The translations under genes and the position numbers were made by a program. A stretch of 64,000 bases of DNA, taken from NCBI GenBank assembly GCA_030694465.1, contig JAUXYJ010000023.1:458475-522474 (forward strand). Direction: 5' to 3'. Numbering within the stretch: the stretch's first letter is position 1; the number at the start of each line of letters is the position of its first letter. Of this stretch, positions 25,779 through 34,474 are shown in pieces. Below the pieces are notes generated by a model. That model saw nothing but the letters and a program-made list of their open reading frames with translations, did no database searches and was not told the DNA's origin. The stretch comes from Deltaproteobacteria bacterium. GTDB lineage: Bacteria > Myxococcota_A > Polyangia > Polyangiales > Ga0077539.

Positions 25779-26728
25779 CACACACCTTCGCTCTCGTCGC
25801 GAGCCCCGCGACCCAACAGCGCATCATGAACCCGTGCAAACACCCTCGGGAGCAACAAGAACCCCGCGTGAGTCACTCCCTCAAGACAGATCGACTCGGC
25901 CCCCTCAAGGGTCGCCGTCGACGCGGGCAAGATCACCACATCGCTCTCGCTGTACACGCACACCAACCGCGGCATGGTGGGAGGTCCGGGCCACGGCGAC
26001 TGCGCTCTCAGTCTCTCAAAAAGCGCCGATCCCGGTCGCAGCGATCGCACGCGCCCGGTGTCTGCAAAGCGCGCGATGTGCGTCCCACGGTGAGGCGTCC
26101 CCAAGGTGAGCAAGGTCCGAACGCGCCGCGCAAACGCAGGGTCCTCAAGCGCCACGCGCGAGACCACGCCGCCCATCGAGTGCGCGACCAAGTCCACCCG
26201 CACCTCGGGATCGTCACTCAACCCGTTGACCTCGAGGATCACCGCGATCTGCTCACGAAGCCTCGCACCGACTTCGTCTAAGTCCTGCGAATCTCCTAAC
26301 GAAACCGAGTAAGAGCGCGTGCGACCGAAGAGCTTGAGCGCCTCGCGCATGAGCGCAAAATTGGCCCGATGCCCACCCAGCCCGTGCACAAACACAAGCA
26401 CCGGATGCCCGTCGTCCGCGCGCGCGACAAAGTCCTCGTCTCGCGCCGAGAACATGGTGAGTCCAAGCACTGGCAGCTCAGCCATGTGCCTCCGCACATC
26501 GGGGTCAATCGCGCGGTATCCCTGCGCGCTCTTGCGCCCTAGCCAGAGCGCCCCGCGCGCGACCGAGCGGCCCACCATCGCGAGCCCTCCAAGCATCGCT
26601 GTGCCCACGCGCTTGGCCGTCTGCGGGTCCACCTCTCCCGCCACCGGTGGCTGGACCTCGTCGGGCGCGGGCGGCTCTTTCTCGGGGGTCTGCAGCTCGG
26701 GTCCTTCTTTGTCAGGTCGATCGCTCAT
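25778..26728 (-). CDS. alpha/beta-hydrolase, PGAP1/LipA-like lipase
   Basis: A 316-aa protein. A Pro/Glu-rich disordered head (1-40) and a hydrophobic patch (41-65) come before the hydrolase core. Core motifs are VLVFVHGLGGHRANF (oxyanion-hole HG, 115-116), AHSMGG with nucleophile Ser184, and LLTLGTPHRGTHIARF, the strand and loop typical of PGAP1/LipA-like lipases. A likely catalytic His is near EGVTHAGFLL. It probably acts on acyl esters; location is unclear because the signal is weak. ATG 26728 avoids a basic upstream extension that overlaps the trmB promoter. Coupled to the L7/L12-like gene downstream. Confidence 0.82.
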   Translation of the reverse strand: MSDRPDKEGPELQTPEKEPPAPDEVQPPVAGEVDPQTAKRVGTAMLGGLAMVGRSVARGALWLGRKSAQGYRAIDPDVRRHMAELPVLGLTMFSARDEDFVARADDGHPVLVFVHGLGGHRANFALMREALKLFGRTRSYSVSLGDSQDLDEVGARLREQIAVILEVNGLSDDPEVRVDLVAHSMGGVVSRVALEDPAFARRVRTLLTLGTPHRGTHIARFADTGRVRSLRPGSALFERLRAQSPWPGPPTMPRLVCVYSESDVVILPASTATLEGAESICLEGVTHAGFLLLPRVFARVHDALLGRGARDESEGV

Positions 26729-26849
26729 AGCGTCGGCAGCGTACGCCTCTCGCGCCCGCCGCGCGACACGTTGCGTTTGACACTTGTGCACAGCAACGGT
26801 AGCCGTCGCGCTCACGCGATTCTTCACTCTGCCACTCTGGACACGCTTC

Positions 26850-27506
26850 ATGGCCGATACGCCCGACACGCCCGATTCGCCCGCAAGGCCCCCCTCTCGC
26901 CGCCCGCTCTCGCCCTATCACGACGCCCCCAAGCTGCCGACCGAACCCATCACGATCGGCGACATCGTGAAGGGCGACGGGCCAGTGATGCTTGAGATCG
27001 GCCCAGGTCGCGGACGCTTCGCGCTTGAGTTCTGCGCAGCTCGCCCTGATTGGCGTGTCCTCGCGATCGAAATTCGACGCAAATCGTCCCACATTCTCGA
27101 CGCACGCATGCGCGCACGTGGGTGGTCCGAGCGCGCCCGATGCTTCGCGGACGACGCACGCGAAGTGCTCCCTCGCATCGGCCCCGACGGCTCGGTCGAC
27201 GCCGCGGCGATCCACTTTCCCGATCCCTGGTGGAAAGCCCGCCACAACAAGCGCTTGGTCGTCACCGACGCCCTCGTCCCCGAGCTCGCACGCTTGGTGC
27301 GACCCGGAGGCCTGGTGCTCGTGCAGACCGACGTCCCCCACCGCGCCGAGGCGTACTACCCACGCTTCGCAGAGCACCCCGCGTTTGAGAGCCTCGGCAA
27401 TCCCTACGTCGACGACAGCCCCTTTGCGCCCGCACGATCCAACCGCGAGGCCATCGCCATCGTCGACGGACTGCCAGTCTATCGCATGGTCTTTCGCCGC
27501 AAATAA
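26850..27506 (+). CDS. trmB: tRNA (guanine-N7-)-methyltransferase
   Basis: A 218-aa SAM-dependent enzyme that makes m7G46 in the tRNA variable loop. LEIGPGRGRF (SAM motif I, 51-55), AIEIR (motif II acidic residue) and the family signature HFPDPWWKARHNKRLV (122-137) are diagnostic of TrmB. PSR-type C-terminal residues are replaced by APARSNREAIAI, within family variation. Length matches the family. ATG 26850 is chosen over an earlier in-frame start because the preceding residues are unrelated. It converges with hisA, with 9 nt between stops. Confidence 0.95.
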   Translation: MADTPDTPDSPARPPSRRPLSPYHDAPKLPTEPITIGDIVKGDGPVMLEIGPGRGRFALEFCAARPDWRVLAIEIRRKSSHILDARMRARGWSERARCFADDAREVLPRIGPDGSVDAAAIHFPDPWWKARHNKRLVVTDALVPELARLVRPGGLVLVQTDVPHRAEAYYPRFAEHPAFESLGNPYVDDSPFAPARSNREAIAIVDGLPVYRMVFRRK

Positions 27507-27515
27507 GCCCGCAGA

Positions 27516-28238
27516 CTACGCACAAGCGGCCACGGCTGCGGCGTAGTCAATTCGGCCCTCTAAGAGCGCCTTGCCCAGCACGCACGACGCGATCACGCCC
27601 TCGCGTGCGAGCGACAAGAGATGTTCGAGCGAGCCCACGCCGCCGCTGGCGATCACCTCGTGTCCGTCGACTGCGCGCGCGATCGCGACCGTGGCGGCGA
27701 CGTTGGGTCCCACACCGGTCCCATCGCGCGCGACGTCTGTGTAGAGCACCGCACACGCACCCAGCGCCACGCTCTCGGCCGCGAGGTCCACGGCGCGCAC
27801 AGTGGTCGCCTCGGTCCATCCGTGCGTCGTGACGAGCCCGTCGCGCGCGTCCACCGCGACCACGACCGAGAACGCTCGACAGGCCTCACGCAAGAACGCT
27901 TTGTCGCGCACCGCCGCGGTGCCCAAGACCACACGCTCGACGCCCAGCGAGACATAGGCTTCGGCCTGCGCAAGTGAGCGAATTCCGCCGCCAACTTGCA
28001 CCGACGCCCCGGTCTCGCGCACCACGCGCGCGATCAATTCAGCCTGCGTCGCCCGACCCTCCCGCGCGCCGTCGAGGTCCACGATGTGCACACGCGTCGC
28101 GCCCTGTGAAACGTAGTCGGCGACGAGCGCTACAGGGTCCACAGGATACTCGGTCACTTGTGCATAGTCGCCTTTGTGCAATCGCACGACGCGGCCGCCC
28201 AACAAGTCCATCGCGGGATAAAGCTTCATGACATCCAT
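27516..28238 (-). CDS. hisA: HisA isomerase of histidine biosynthesis
   Basis: A 240-aa (beta-alpha)8 barrel: 1-(5-phosphoribosyl)-5-[(5-phosphoribosylamino)methylideneamino]imidazole-4-carboxamide isomerase. The catalytic pair is Asp11 (LYPAMDL) and Asp130 (VAVDARDG). Phosphate-binding loops QVGGGIRS and ASGGVGSL are present. Last gene of a hisB-hisH-hisA run, starting 12 nt after hisH. ATG 28238 is used; an ATG three codons later is also possible. No hisF is visible in the window although HisH needs HisF as partner. Confidence 0.95.
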   Translation of the reverse strand: MDVMKLYPAMDLLGGRVVRLHKGDYAQVTEYPVDPVALVADYVSQGATRVHIVDLDGAREGRATQAELIARVVRETGASVQVGGGIRSLAQAEAYVSLGVERVVLGTAAVRDKAFLREACRAFSVVVAVDARDGLVTTHGWTEATTVRAVDLAAESVALGACAVLYTDVARDGTGVGPNVAATVAIARAVDGHEVIASGGVGSLEHLLSLAREGVIASCVLGKALLEGRIDYAAAVAACA

Positions 28239-28250
28239 GCCTCTGGGTCT

Positions 28251-28883
28251 CTAGACAGCGAGCCAACGGAGCAGACACTGCTGCCCAGCGCGCTGTGATT
28301 TTTCTGGGTGAAATTGCACAGCAAACACGTGATCTCGCGCCACTGCAGAGACAAAGTCTTCGCCATGCTCGGTCCGCGCAGCGATCACGGACGGGTCGCT
28401 CGGTCGCACCACATACGAGTGAACGAAGTAGTACCAAGCGTCGTCGCCGATGAGCGCGCGGTGAGCCGACTCGGTGCGCGCGATGTTCCAGCCCATGTGC
28501 GGGATCTTGACGGCGCACCCTCGTGTGTCGACACGTCCCTCGGGCAGACGCACGACATCGCCCTGCAAATACGCAAGCCCTTGCGCACCAGGAGCTTCGT
28601 CACTGCGCTCAAAGAGCACCTGCATCCCTAGGCACATCCCGAGATACGGGACCCCTCGCGCGAGGGACTCATCAAGCGCCTGCCTCAGGGCCTGGCCCTC
28701 AGCATCCAGCGCTCTCACACAATCACCAAACGCCCCTTGCCCCGGAAACACAACCCGCGACGCCTGCACAATCACAGCCGGATCTCGCGTGACACGCAGC
28801 GCTCCCTCGGGCACCCCTGCGGCGACTAGCGCGCGCGCGACAGAGCGCAAGTTTCCACTGCCCGCGTCAATCAACGCGATCAT
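28251..28883 (-). CDS. hisH: imidazole glycerol phosphate synthase, glutamine amidotransferase subunit
   Basis: A 210-aa class I glutamine amidotransferase. Catalytic Cys84 (LGMCLGMQ), His192 and Glu194 (FHPEKSQ) are all present, with the HisH signatures IDAGSGNL, PGQGAFGDC and PHMGWN. It feeds ammonia to HisF for imidazole-ring closure. Its start overlaps the hisB stop by 4 nt (ATGA), consistent with coupled translation. The partner hisF is not adjacent. Confidence 0.95.
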   Translation of the reverse strand: MIALIDAGSGNLRSVARALVAAGVPEGALRVTRDPAVIVQASRVVFPGQGAFGDCVRALDAEGQALRQALDESLARGVPYLGMCLGMQVLFERSDEAPGAQGLAYLQGDVVRLPEGRVDTRGCAVKIPHMGWNIARTESAHRALIGDDAWYYFVHSYVVRPSDPSVIAARTEHGEDFVSAVARDHVFAVQFHPEKSQRAGQQCLLRWLAV

Positions 28884-29467
28884 TCGGTCAGCGTCCCCTT
28901 GGTGCTCGGAAGCTCAGTCCCCTCAACGCGCACAGCGTCTCGCAACGCACGCGCGAGACACTTAAAACTGCACTCGACAATGTGATGCAGGTTCTCTCCC
29001 TCAATCTTGCGCACATGAAGATTGCACTGCGCCCCACGCGCGAAGCCCTCGAAAAAGACCTCGGCGAGCTCCACATCAAACGTCCCCAATTTTGCTTTGG
29101 GAAGAGACAATCGCTGCACAAAATACGTCCGCCCCGAGAGATCCAGCGCGACCTGACAGAGCGCCTCGTCCATCGGCAAGGTCGCCTCGCCGTACCGCCG
29201 AATCCCACGCTTGTCTCCAAGCGCATCCGCGATCGCGCGCCCAATCACAATCGCCAGATCCTCGGTCGTATGGTGCCCGTCGATCTCAACGTCCCCGCGG
29301 GCACGCACCGTGAGATCCAAGCCTCCATGGCGCCCCAGCTGCTCGACCATGTGTGACAAAAACGCGATCGGCGTCTCGATGTCACAACGCCCGGTCCCGT
29401 CCAAATCGACGGTGACCTCAATCGCCGTCTCACGCGTCTCGCGCCGCACCGTCGCTCTTCGTACCAT
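28880..29467 (-). CDS. hisB: imidazoleglycerol-phosphate dehydratase
   Basis: 195 aa, the usual length for a monofunctional IGPD. Manganese-binding His-rich motifs are present: DGHHTTED (63-70) and LHHIVECSFKCLARALRDA. FLSHMVEQLGRHG is the family N-terminal signature. It performs the sixth step of histidine biosynthesis. ATG 29467 gives the standard N-terminus MVRRATVRRETRE; longer frames upstream are not family-like. First gene of the hisB-hisH-hisA run; the promoter should lie in the 214-nt divergent spacer 29468-29681. Confidence 0.95.
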   Translation of the reverse strand: MVRRATVRRETRETAIEVTVDLDGTGRCDIETPIAFLSHMVEQLGRHGGLDLTVRARGDVEIDGHHTTEDLAIVIGRAIADALGDKRGIRRYGEATLPMDEALCQVALDLSGRTYFVQRLSLPKAKLGTFDVELAEVFFEGFARGAQCNLHVRKIEGENLHHIVECSFKCLARALRDAVRVEGTELPSTKGTLTE

Positions 29468-29681
29468 CACCGTCGCCCAGTCCTTTGTCACGCAGACCCA
29501 ACTCGAACGCCGCCGTTGTAACACGCACACTCTTCGCGACAACGCCCACCGTAGCGTCACCAAACTCAGCCAGACCGAGCAGCACACAAACCCCGCAGCG
29601 ATCATGCACTGAATAGCCATTCAGCGCGGCCCGCTTGCCCTTGCAACAAGGCACTTCTCAGCCCACCATCGCGGCCCTCAC

Positions 29682-30710
29682 ATGACCGACAGCACCGGCC
29701 ACAACCGCGCCGTTCTTCGCGCACCCCGCGCACGACGGACCGTCGCCATCACTGGCGCAGACAGCTTTCTGGGGCGCAATCTCATCGGGTTGCTCGAAGA
29801 CGATGACCGCATCGGGCGCATCGTCGCGCTCGACATCGAGCAGCCGCCCACCGCCGGACGCAAGACACGGTACTACCGCGTGGATCTCACGCAGCCCACC
29901 GTCGACAGCCGCATCGCAGAGATCCTCGGCGCCGAGGGCGTAGACACCCTGTTGCACCTCGCGTTTTTGGCCTCGCCTGGCTACGCCAGCGCGTGGGCCC
30001 ATGAGCTCGAGTCCGTCGGCACCATGCACGTGCTCAACGCCTGCAGAGAGCGCCCAGTTCACAAATTTGTGCTCTGGTCGCAGACCCTTCTGTACGGCGC
30101 GCTCCCGACCAACCCCAACTTTCTCACCGAGAAGCACCCGCTCCGCGGCAACCGCGAGAGCCGCTATCTCGCAGACAAAATCGAAGCCGAAGCCGTAGTC
30201 CAGCGCTTCGCCAAACAGATGCCGCAGACCATCGTGACCATCCTGCGCATGGCCCCGATCCTCGGCCCCACGGTCCGCAATTATCTCTCGCGGTATCTTG
30301 GTCGACGCCTCGTCCCGACGCTCTTGGGCTATGACCCGCTCATGCAGTTCTTGCACGAAGTCGACGCTCTCGCGGCGCTCAAATTGGCGACCCATCGCGA
30401 CGCCCCCGGGGTCTTTAACATCGTCGGTGACGGGGTCTTGCCGCTCTCGACCGTGATCGCCCTCGCGGGCGGCGCCAACGTGCCGTTTGTTCCCATGCTC
30501 GCCAAACCGATGGCCTCGCTCTTGTGGGCGGCACAACAACTCGAAGCGCCCGCCAGCTGGCTCGATTACCTACGCTGGCTCTGCGTCGCCGATGGGCAGC
30601 TGGCCGAAGATGTCTTGAAGTTTCGCGGAAGCTTCAGCACCCGGGAGGCCGTGCTCGACTACGCCGGAGCCCAACGTCTGCGAGACGCACGGCTGCTCCG
30701 AGCGGGATAA
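29682..30710 (+). CDS. NAD-dependent epimerase/dehydratase (extended SDR)
   Basis: A 342-aa Rossmann protein. The dinucleotide motif AITGADSFLGRNL (Gly25, Gly31) has the extended-SDR GxxxFxG form, and YLADK near residue 162 is the catalytic YxxxK. DTLLHLAF is the usual fourth-strand motif. ILRMAPILGP and the C-terminal part fit sugar-nucleotide or sterol/steroid-type extended SDRs; the exact substrate cannot be assigned. The first 15 residues are a short non-conserved head. Divergent from hisB. Confidence 0.85.
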   Translation: MTDSTGHNRAVLRAPRARRTVAITGADSFLGRNLIGLLEDDDRIGRIVALDIEQPPTAGRKTRYYRVDLTQPTVDSRIAEILGAEGVDTLLHLAFLASPGYASAWAHELESVGTMHVLNACRERPVHKFVLWSQTLLYGALPTNPNFLTEKHPLRGNRESRYLADKIEAEAVVQRFAKQMPQTIVTILRMAPILGPTVRNYLSRYLGRRLVPTLLGYDPLMQFLHEVDALAALKLATHRDAPGVFNIVGDGVLPLSTVIALAGGANVPFVPMLAKPMASLLWAAQQLEAPASWLDYLRWLCVADGQLAEDVLKFRGSFSTREAVLDYAGAQRLRDARLLRAG

Positions 30711-30770
30711 TTTGTCAGCATTTTTTCAGCTATTTTTGCACAACGTTCGTCGTTTAGAAGACACACGCCA

Positions 30771-32189
30771 ATGACTAAGAAGGTTCTGGGCAACGACCCT
30801 TTTGCCACGACGCCCACCAACGACAGCGCCGCCGAGCCCCGTGACTCGACGCCAAGCGCCAAGCCCGCGCGCAGCAAGAGCACACGCCCCAGCAAGCGCC
30901 CCTCGACGCGCCCGAGCAAGACCCCCGCGTCGACAAAGCCCAAGGCCAAGAGCGATCGATCCAGCTCGATCCACCCGCCCCCCGCTGCCAAAGTGCCGGT
31001 CGACGCGCTGGATGTCCCCACCGAAACGCTCGACGCTGCGCCCACAAGTGAGCCTGACCCGGCGACGTCGCCGGATTTGCTCGCGCCCGCCCCCGAGCCA
31101 GCCCTTGTGATCCCGCTCACCCAAGAAGAGCCCGTCGAGGCACCCGTGACAGCGGCCGACGAGCCCGCCATCGACGAGCAAATTCGCGCCCTCGAGGCGC
31201 AGCTCGATGGCCTCTTGGCCGTGGCCAGCTACGACGCAGAGTCTTCGCTCGCGCAGCCCGCGGTCACACTCGAGGATGTCTCGGGTGTGCAAGTGCTCGT
31301 GCGAGACGCGAGCGGCGAGCGGCTAGGCGACGACCCAGAGAGCTCTACTCCGAGCGAGCAAACTGGCAGCTATTTTTCACGCCAATGGGGTCGCGAGGCG
31401 ATGCGTGAGCGCGCCGAAGAGGTCGACGAGTTCGGCATGGATCCCACGTTCGTCAAGCGCGCACAGCTGCTACTCGACGCTCTTTACACACGCTGGTGGC
31501 GAGTCGAGACGCAAGGGATCGAGAACGTCCCGTCCGATGGCCGCGTGATTCTGTGTGCAAATCACGCGGGCGCGGTGCCCTACGATGGCGTGATGCTCGC
31601 GACCGCGCTCAGGCGCGAGCATCCCGCGCAACGTGAGCTGCGCTGGCTCGCCGATGATTTCGTGTTTCACTTTCCGTTCATGGGTGTCGCCCTCAACCGA
31701 CTGGGTGCCGTGCGCGCGTGCCAAGAAAACGCTGAGCGATTGCTGCGCAAACCGCGGGTCGTCGGCGTGTTTCCAGAGGGCCTCAAGGGCATCTCGAAGC
31801 CCTACAACGACCGCTACCAGCTCCAACGCTTCGGCCGCGGTGGGCACATCAAGCTGGCCCTTCGCACGCAGACCCCGATCGTCCCAGTCGCCATCCTCGG
31901 CAGCGAAGAGACCCACCCGCTGCTCCCCACCGGGCCCCTCGCCAAGCTGCTCAATCTCCCACTTGTGCCGGTCACTCCCACGTTTCCGTGGCTCGGCTTG
32001 TTGGGCGCCATCCCGCTCCCCTCCAAATGGAAGATCGCGTTTCTAGAGCCCATCTCCGTGACCGCTTACCCACCGAGCGCAGCCGACGACGAGGTCCTCG
32101 TAGGGCGCCTCAACGAGAAGGTGCGCACTGTTATCCAAGAGGCCCTCGATCGCCTCACCCGCGAGCGCGTGAGCGTGTTTAAGGGCTAG
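30771..32189 (+). CDS. 1-acyl-glycerol-3-phosphate acyltransferase-like enzyme with disordered N-terminal tail
   Basis: A 472-aa protein. Residues 1-70 are Lys/Ser/Pro/Arg-rich with SKRPSTRPSKTP repeats; 70-200 are acidic and Ala/Pro-rich and probably disordered. The PlsC-type catalytic domain follows: ANHAGAVPYDGVML (NHxxxxxD, about 265), LNRLGAVRA, and FPEGLKGISKPY (about 333, acyl-acceptor phosphate binding). It should acylate a glycerolipid at the inner membrane face. Residues about 96-102 (DPATSPD) come from a palindrome-family copy. AT-rich spacer 30711-30770 is a likely promoter. The tail overlaps the convergent hydrolase gene by 11 nt. Confidence 0.85.
   Translation: MTKKVLGNDPFATTPTNDSAAEPRDSTPSAKPARSKSTRPSKRPSTRPSKTPASTKPKAKSDRSSSIHPPPAAKVPVDALDVPTETLDAAPTSEPDPATSPDLLAPAPEPALVIPLTQEEPVEAPVTAADEPAIDEQIRALEAQLDGLLAVASYDAESSLAQPAVTLEDVSGVQVLVRDASGERLGDDPESSTPSEQTGSYFSRQWGREAMRERAEEVDEFGMDPTFVKRAQLLLDALYTRWWRVETQGIENVPSDGRVILCANHAGAVPYDGVMLATALRREHPAQRELRWLADDFVFHFPFMGVALNRLGAVRACQENAERLLRKPRVVGVFPEGLKGISKPYNDRYQLQRFGRGGHIKLALRTQTPIVPVAILGSEETHPLLPTGPLAKLLNLPLVPVTPTFPWLGLLGAIPLPSKWKIAFLEPISVTAYPPSAADDEVLVGRLNEKVRTVIQEALDRLTRERVSVFKG
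31057..31076. repeat. 20-bp palindrome, copy 6 (19/20, coding)
   Basis: One change from consensus (A for G at base 19). It is read in frame as DPATSPD within the disordered tail of the acyltransferase, the same frame choice as copy 1 in the TPR gene although on the other strand. Confidence 0.9.
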
Positions 32190-32934
32190 TTTCTGCGGTC
32201 ACAATCGGCGGCACCAACCGCGGCAACCACTCGCGCATGGCCACCGGCACGATGCCGTTGTGCACATCGATCCCGCGCATCTCGTAGCGCTGCAACACGC
32301 GGTGGCTCGGAGCAGCGCCAGAGGCCTGTCCGTGGCGTGTATACATCCGCACAAAGCCCTCATAGTCGCGCGCCCACATCCAGTCTTGGTACAGCACAAT
32401 CACCTGCTGCCAGGCGGGAGCGCCTCCTAGCAAGACGCCAAAGCGGCCGTTCATGCAGCCGTCGATGTTGAGAATAGTCGACACGGCGCGGTTGCCGACT
32501 CCCGCGAAGAGCCCGTTGCGTTCGGCACACGAAGACGCGCTGTGTGCGACAAAGATCACACGATTTCGATCGATGACCATGCCCTGGGACTCCAGGGCGT
32601 GTGCGGTCGCTTCGACAAAACCAGCTACGTCAAACGTGCGGTAAATCGTGAGTGAGCTCTGCGCGTCGTCGCCAGTAGTAGACGGCACCGCGACCGCCAT
32701 CGGGCCGATCTCACCGCGCGCCGCAGGAGGCCCAACGATCGTGCGCATGTCCCACACGCTGCCGTGCAACCACCGGTGATGAATGTGGTCCCGGTTGAGC
32801 CCATGAAGATAAATCAACAGCGGGAGCGGCTGTCCTGGGAGCGCCGTCGGAGTCACCCACGCGGCACCCGCGCGACGCTGTCGTCTTGTCAGCAAGCGGG
32901 CGTCATCAAACTCAAACGTGACCACGTCGGTCAT
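32179..32934 (-). CDS. alpha/beta-hydrolase-like protein of unknown substrate
   Basis: A 251-aa protein from ATG 32934; a TTG at 33021 in the same frame would add 29 hydrophobic-leaning residues and cannot be excluded. LPLLIYLHGLNRDHIHH is the HG oxyanion loop, and NRVIFVAHSASSCAERNGL holds the probable nucleophile Ser in AHSAS. ILNIDGCMNGRFG follows where the acid residue is expected. No family assignment is possible. The 3' end overlaps the acyltransferase gene by 11 nt on the opposite strand. Confidence 0.65.
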   Translation of the reverse strand: MTDVVTFEFDDARLLTRRQRRAGAAWVTPTALPGQPLPLLIYLHGLNRDHIHHRWLHGSVWDMRTIVGPPAARGEIGPMAVAVPSTTGDDAQSSLTIYRTFDVAGFVEATAHALESQGMVIDRNRVIFVAHSASSCAERNGLFAGVGNRAVSTILNIDGCMNGRFGVLLGGAPAWQQVIVLYQDWMWARDYEGFVRMYTRHGQASGAAPSHRVLQRYEMRGIDVHNGIVPVAMREWLPRLVPPIVTAETSP

Positions 32935-33029
32935 GTCAAAGTGGGGATAGGTCAAAGGCGCGATCTGCCGCTGCAACCCAAGCGAAGTGAACAACAGCAA
33001 CGTGAAGAGGTCGGTGGGCAAAGGAAAGA

Positions 33030-33042
33030 CTTACAGTGTAAG
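33030..33042. promoter_or_regulatory. 6-1-6 inverted repeat, candidate operator
   Basis: CTTACA-G-TGTAAG is a perfect inverted repeat in the 42-130 nt upstream of the hydrolase start (33021 or 32934) and after the stop of the preceding gene (33065). Unusually AT-rich for its surroundings, so a dimeric regulator site is plausible. Confidence 0.4.
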
Positions 33043-33064
33043 GTTAGAGAGCTATTGGGGGTGG

Positions 33065-33928
33065 TTATCCCTGCAATTGCATCGTCGTCTGCGCAGAAAT
33101 CGCAGTGACCTGCTGCTGACGTCCCCGCGTGGTGGTCGTGACATTGAGCGTGAGATTCGTGCTCGATTGCTGAACAACTCCGCGCTCGACCGCCAACAGC
33201 ACTTCACCCGTCGCGGTGCCTGCCCCTGTCGCGGTCACGTTGGGTGCGACCAGCCCTGACGGGACGCTCAAGGTCATCGAGGTCGCGAGCACTGCAACGG
33301 TGCTCCCCGCCACGCGCCGAAGCTCGCGCAGCGTGTACTGCAGCTCGATGCGAAGCGTGAGATTCGCGCTCCCCATCGCCATGCGCACCGTCTTGGTATC
33401 CGTCCATCGCTGCCCCACCGTGACGGGCCCTGTCGGCAAGAGCGGCGCGGTCTGCTCGACGTTTTGCAACAGCTGCTCACCCATCGAGGCCATCACGGGG
33501 GGCAAGCCACGCACGGGCTGTCGCGACACCATGCGACCTCGTCCATCCATTTGGTACTGAAACACTGCGCCCATCATGGCTTGCGCAAACTGCTGTCGCA
33601 CCGCGGTGGTCATCGCGCCGGACTGAATATCGAACGCGGTCGTCCGAGCGCGGATGTCCGCGACCCCTGCGGGCGTCACGCTCAGCGTCTCAAACGCGAG
33701 GGTCTGCGACGTGCTGCTTCGTAGCCCCGCCATCTGTTGCTGCACGCGCATCGCGTACACGTTGCGTTGCCCGGGCGTAAAGCGCAACACCAGTGAAATC
33801 GCTGACGGATTGGCCGAGACCCCGGCATCAGCACGCGGCGGCGATTGCTGCGCAAGCGCCCCACCTGAGGCAAAAATCGAGGCCGATAACAACACGAGCG
33901 ACGAGGCTGTTTTGAGCTTGCTCACCAT
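33065..33928 (-). CDS. secreted protein of unknown function (DUF6263-like)
   Basis: A 287-aa protein with a signal peptide ending GALAQ near residue 27. Repeated beta-strand patterns such as ISLVLRFTPGQRNVYAMRVQQQMAG, VFQYQMDGRGRMVS, PVTVGQRWTDTKTV and GEVLLAVERGVVQQSSTNLTLNVTT resemble the outer-membrane or periplasmic DUF6263 type of beta protein. That comparison is from pattern memory only. ATG 33928 was taken because upstream in-frame sequence overlaps the divergent region and lacks a signal peptide. Next to a candidate operator at 33030. Confidence 0.65.
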   Translation of the reverse strand: MVSKLKTASSLVLLSASIFASGGALAQQSPPRADAGVSANPSAISLVLRFTPGQRNVYAMRVQQQMAGLRSSTSQTLAFETLSVTPAGVADIRARTTAFDIQSGAMTTAVRQQFAQAMMGAVFQYQMDGRGRMVSRQPVRGLPPVMASMGEQLLQNVEQTAPLLPTGPVTVGQRWTDTKTVRMAMGSANLTLRIELQYTLRELRRVAGSTVAVLATSMTLSVPSGLVAPNVTATGAGTATGEVLLAVERGVVQQSSTNLTLNVTTTTRGRQQQVTAISAQTTMQLQG

Positions 33929-34088
33929 GGCGGCGCGCACCCTATCACGGGCGATCGCGCGGTCACCCTTTGCTGCCGATTCGCGATGTGTCCCCTCCGT
34001 GATTGGGCGAGCGTCAGCGCCCAGGCTTCGATCCTGCGTGTCCATCCAGTGATTGACGAAGCATCGAACAGTCCGCTTCAATCCCGAC

Positions 34089-34466
34089 ATGCACCGAGTC
34101 GCCAAGTTATGCGTTCGCCGTGGCCCTGTGCCCAGCGTCGGTCGTCGATTCGGTGCTGCAATCGGGCTGGTGATTGTCATTGCGATCGTGGCCGGATGTG
34201 CTCCCTCGCCATGCGAGCGACGGGTCGCGTGGGCGTCGCGAGACTCCAACGCGTGCGTAAGTTGCGAGCGAATGTGCAAGCAAACCGCGCAAGAGCGAGC
34301 CCCGTTGGGGTGTGAAGCGGAGCTCGCGTGCGTCGCGCGATGCCCCGACCGGAGCGCGCTTACCTGTGGCTGCGTGGACCAGTGCCTACGTACTGCCCCT
34401 TGCACTGCCGCGTGGAATGCCCTGTCGGCCTGTCTCGCGCAGAGCTGCGACGAGGCGTGCCGGTAG
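34089..34466 (+). CDS. small Cys-rich lipoprotein
   Basis: A 125-aa protein from ATG 34089 with a hydrophobic core (GAAIGLVIVIAIVAGC) and lipobox Cys. The mature 80 residues contain about 15 Cys (CERR, CVSCERMCKQ, CEAELACVARC, CGCVDQC, CAAW-like), suggesting a compact disulphide-rich surface protein. Function unknown. It converges on the kinase-receiver gene with 8 nt between stops. An upstream TTG at 34053 would lengthen the cytoplasmic head and is less likely. Confidence 0.65.
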   Translation: MHRVAKLCVRRGPVPSVGRRFGAAIGLVIVIAIVAGCAPSPCERRVAWASRDSNACVSCERMCKQTAQERAPLGCEAELACVARCPDRSALTCGCVDQCLRTAPCTAAWNALSACLAQSCDEACR

Positions 34467-34474
34467 GCATGGGC

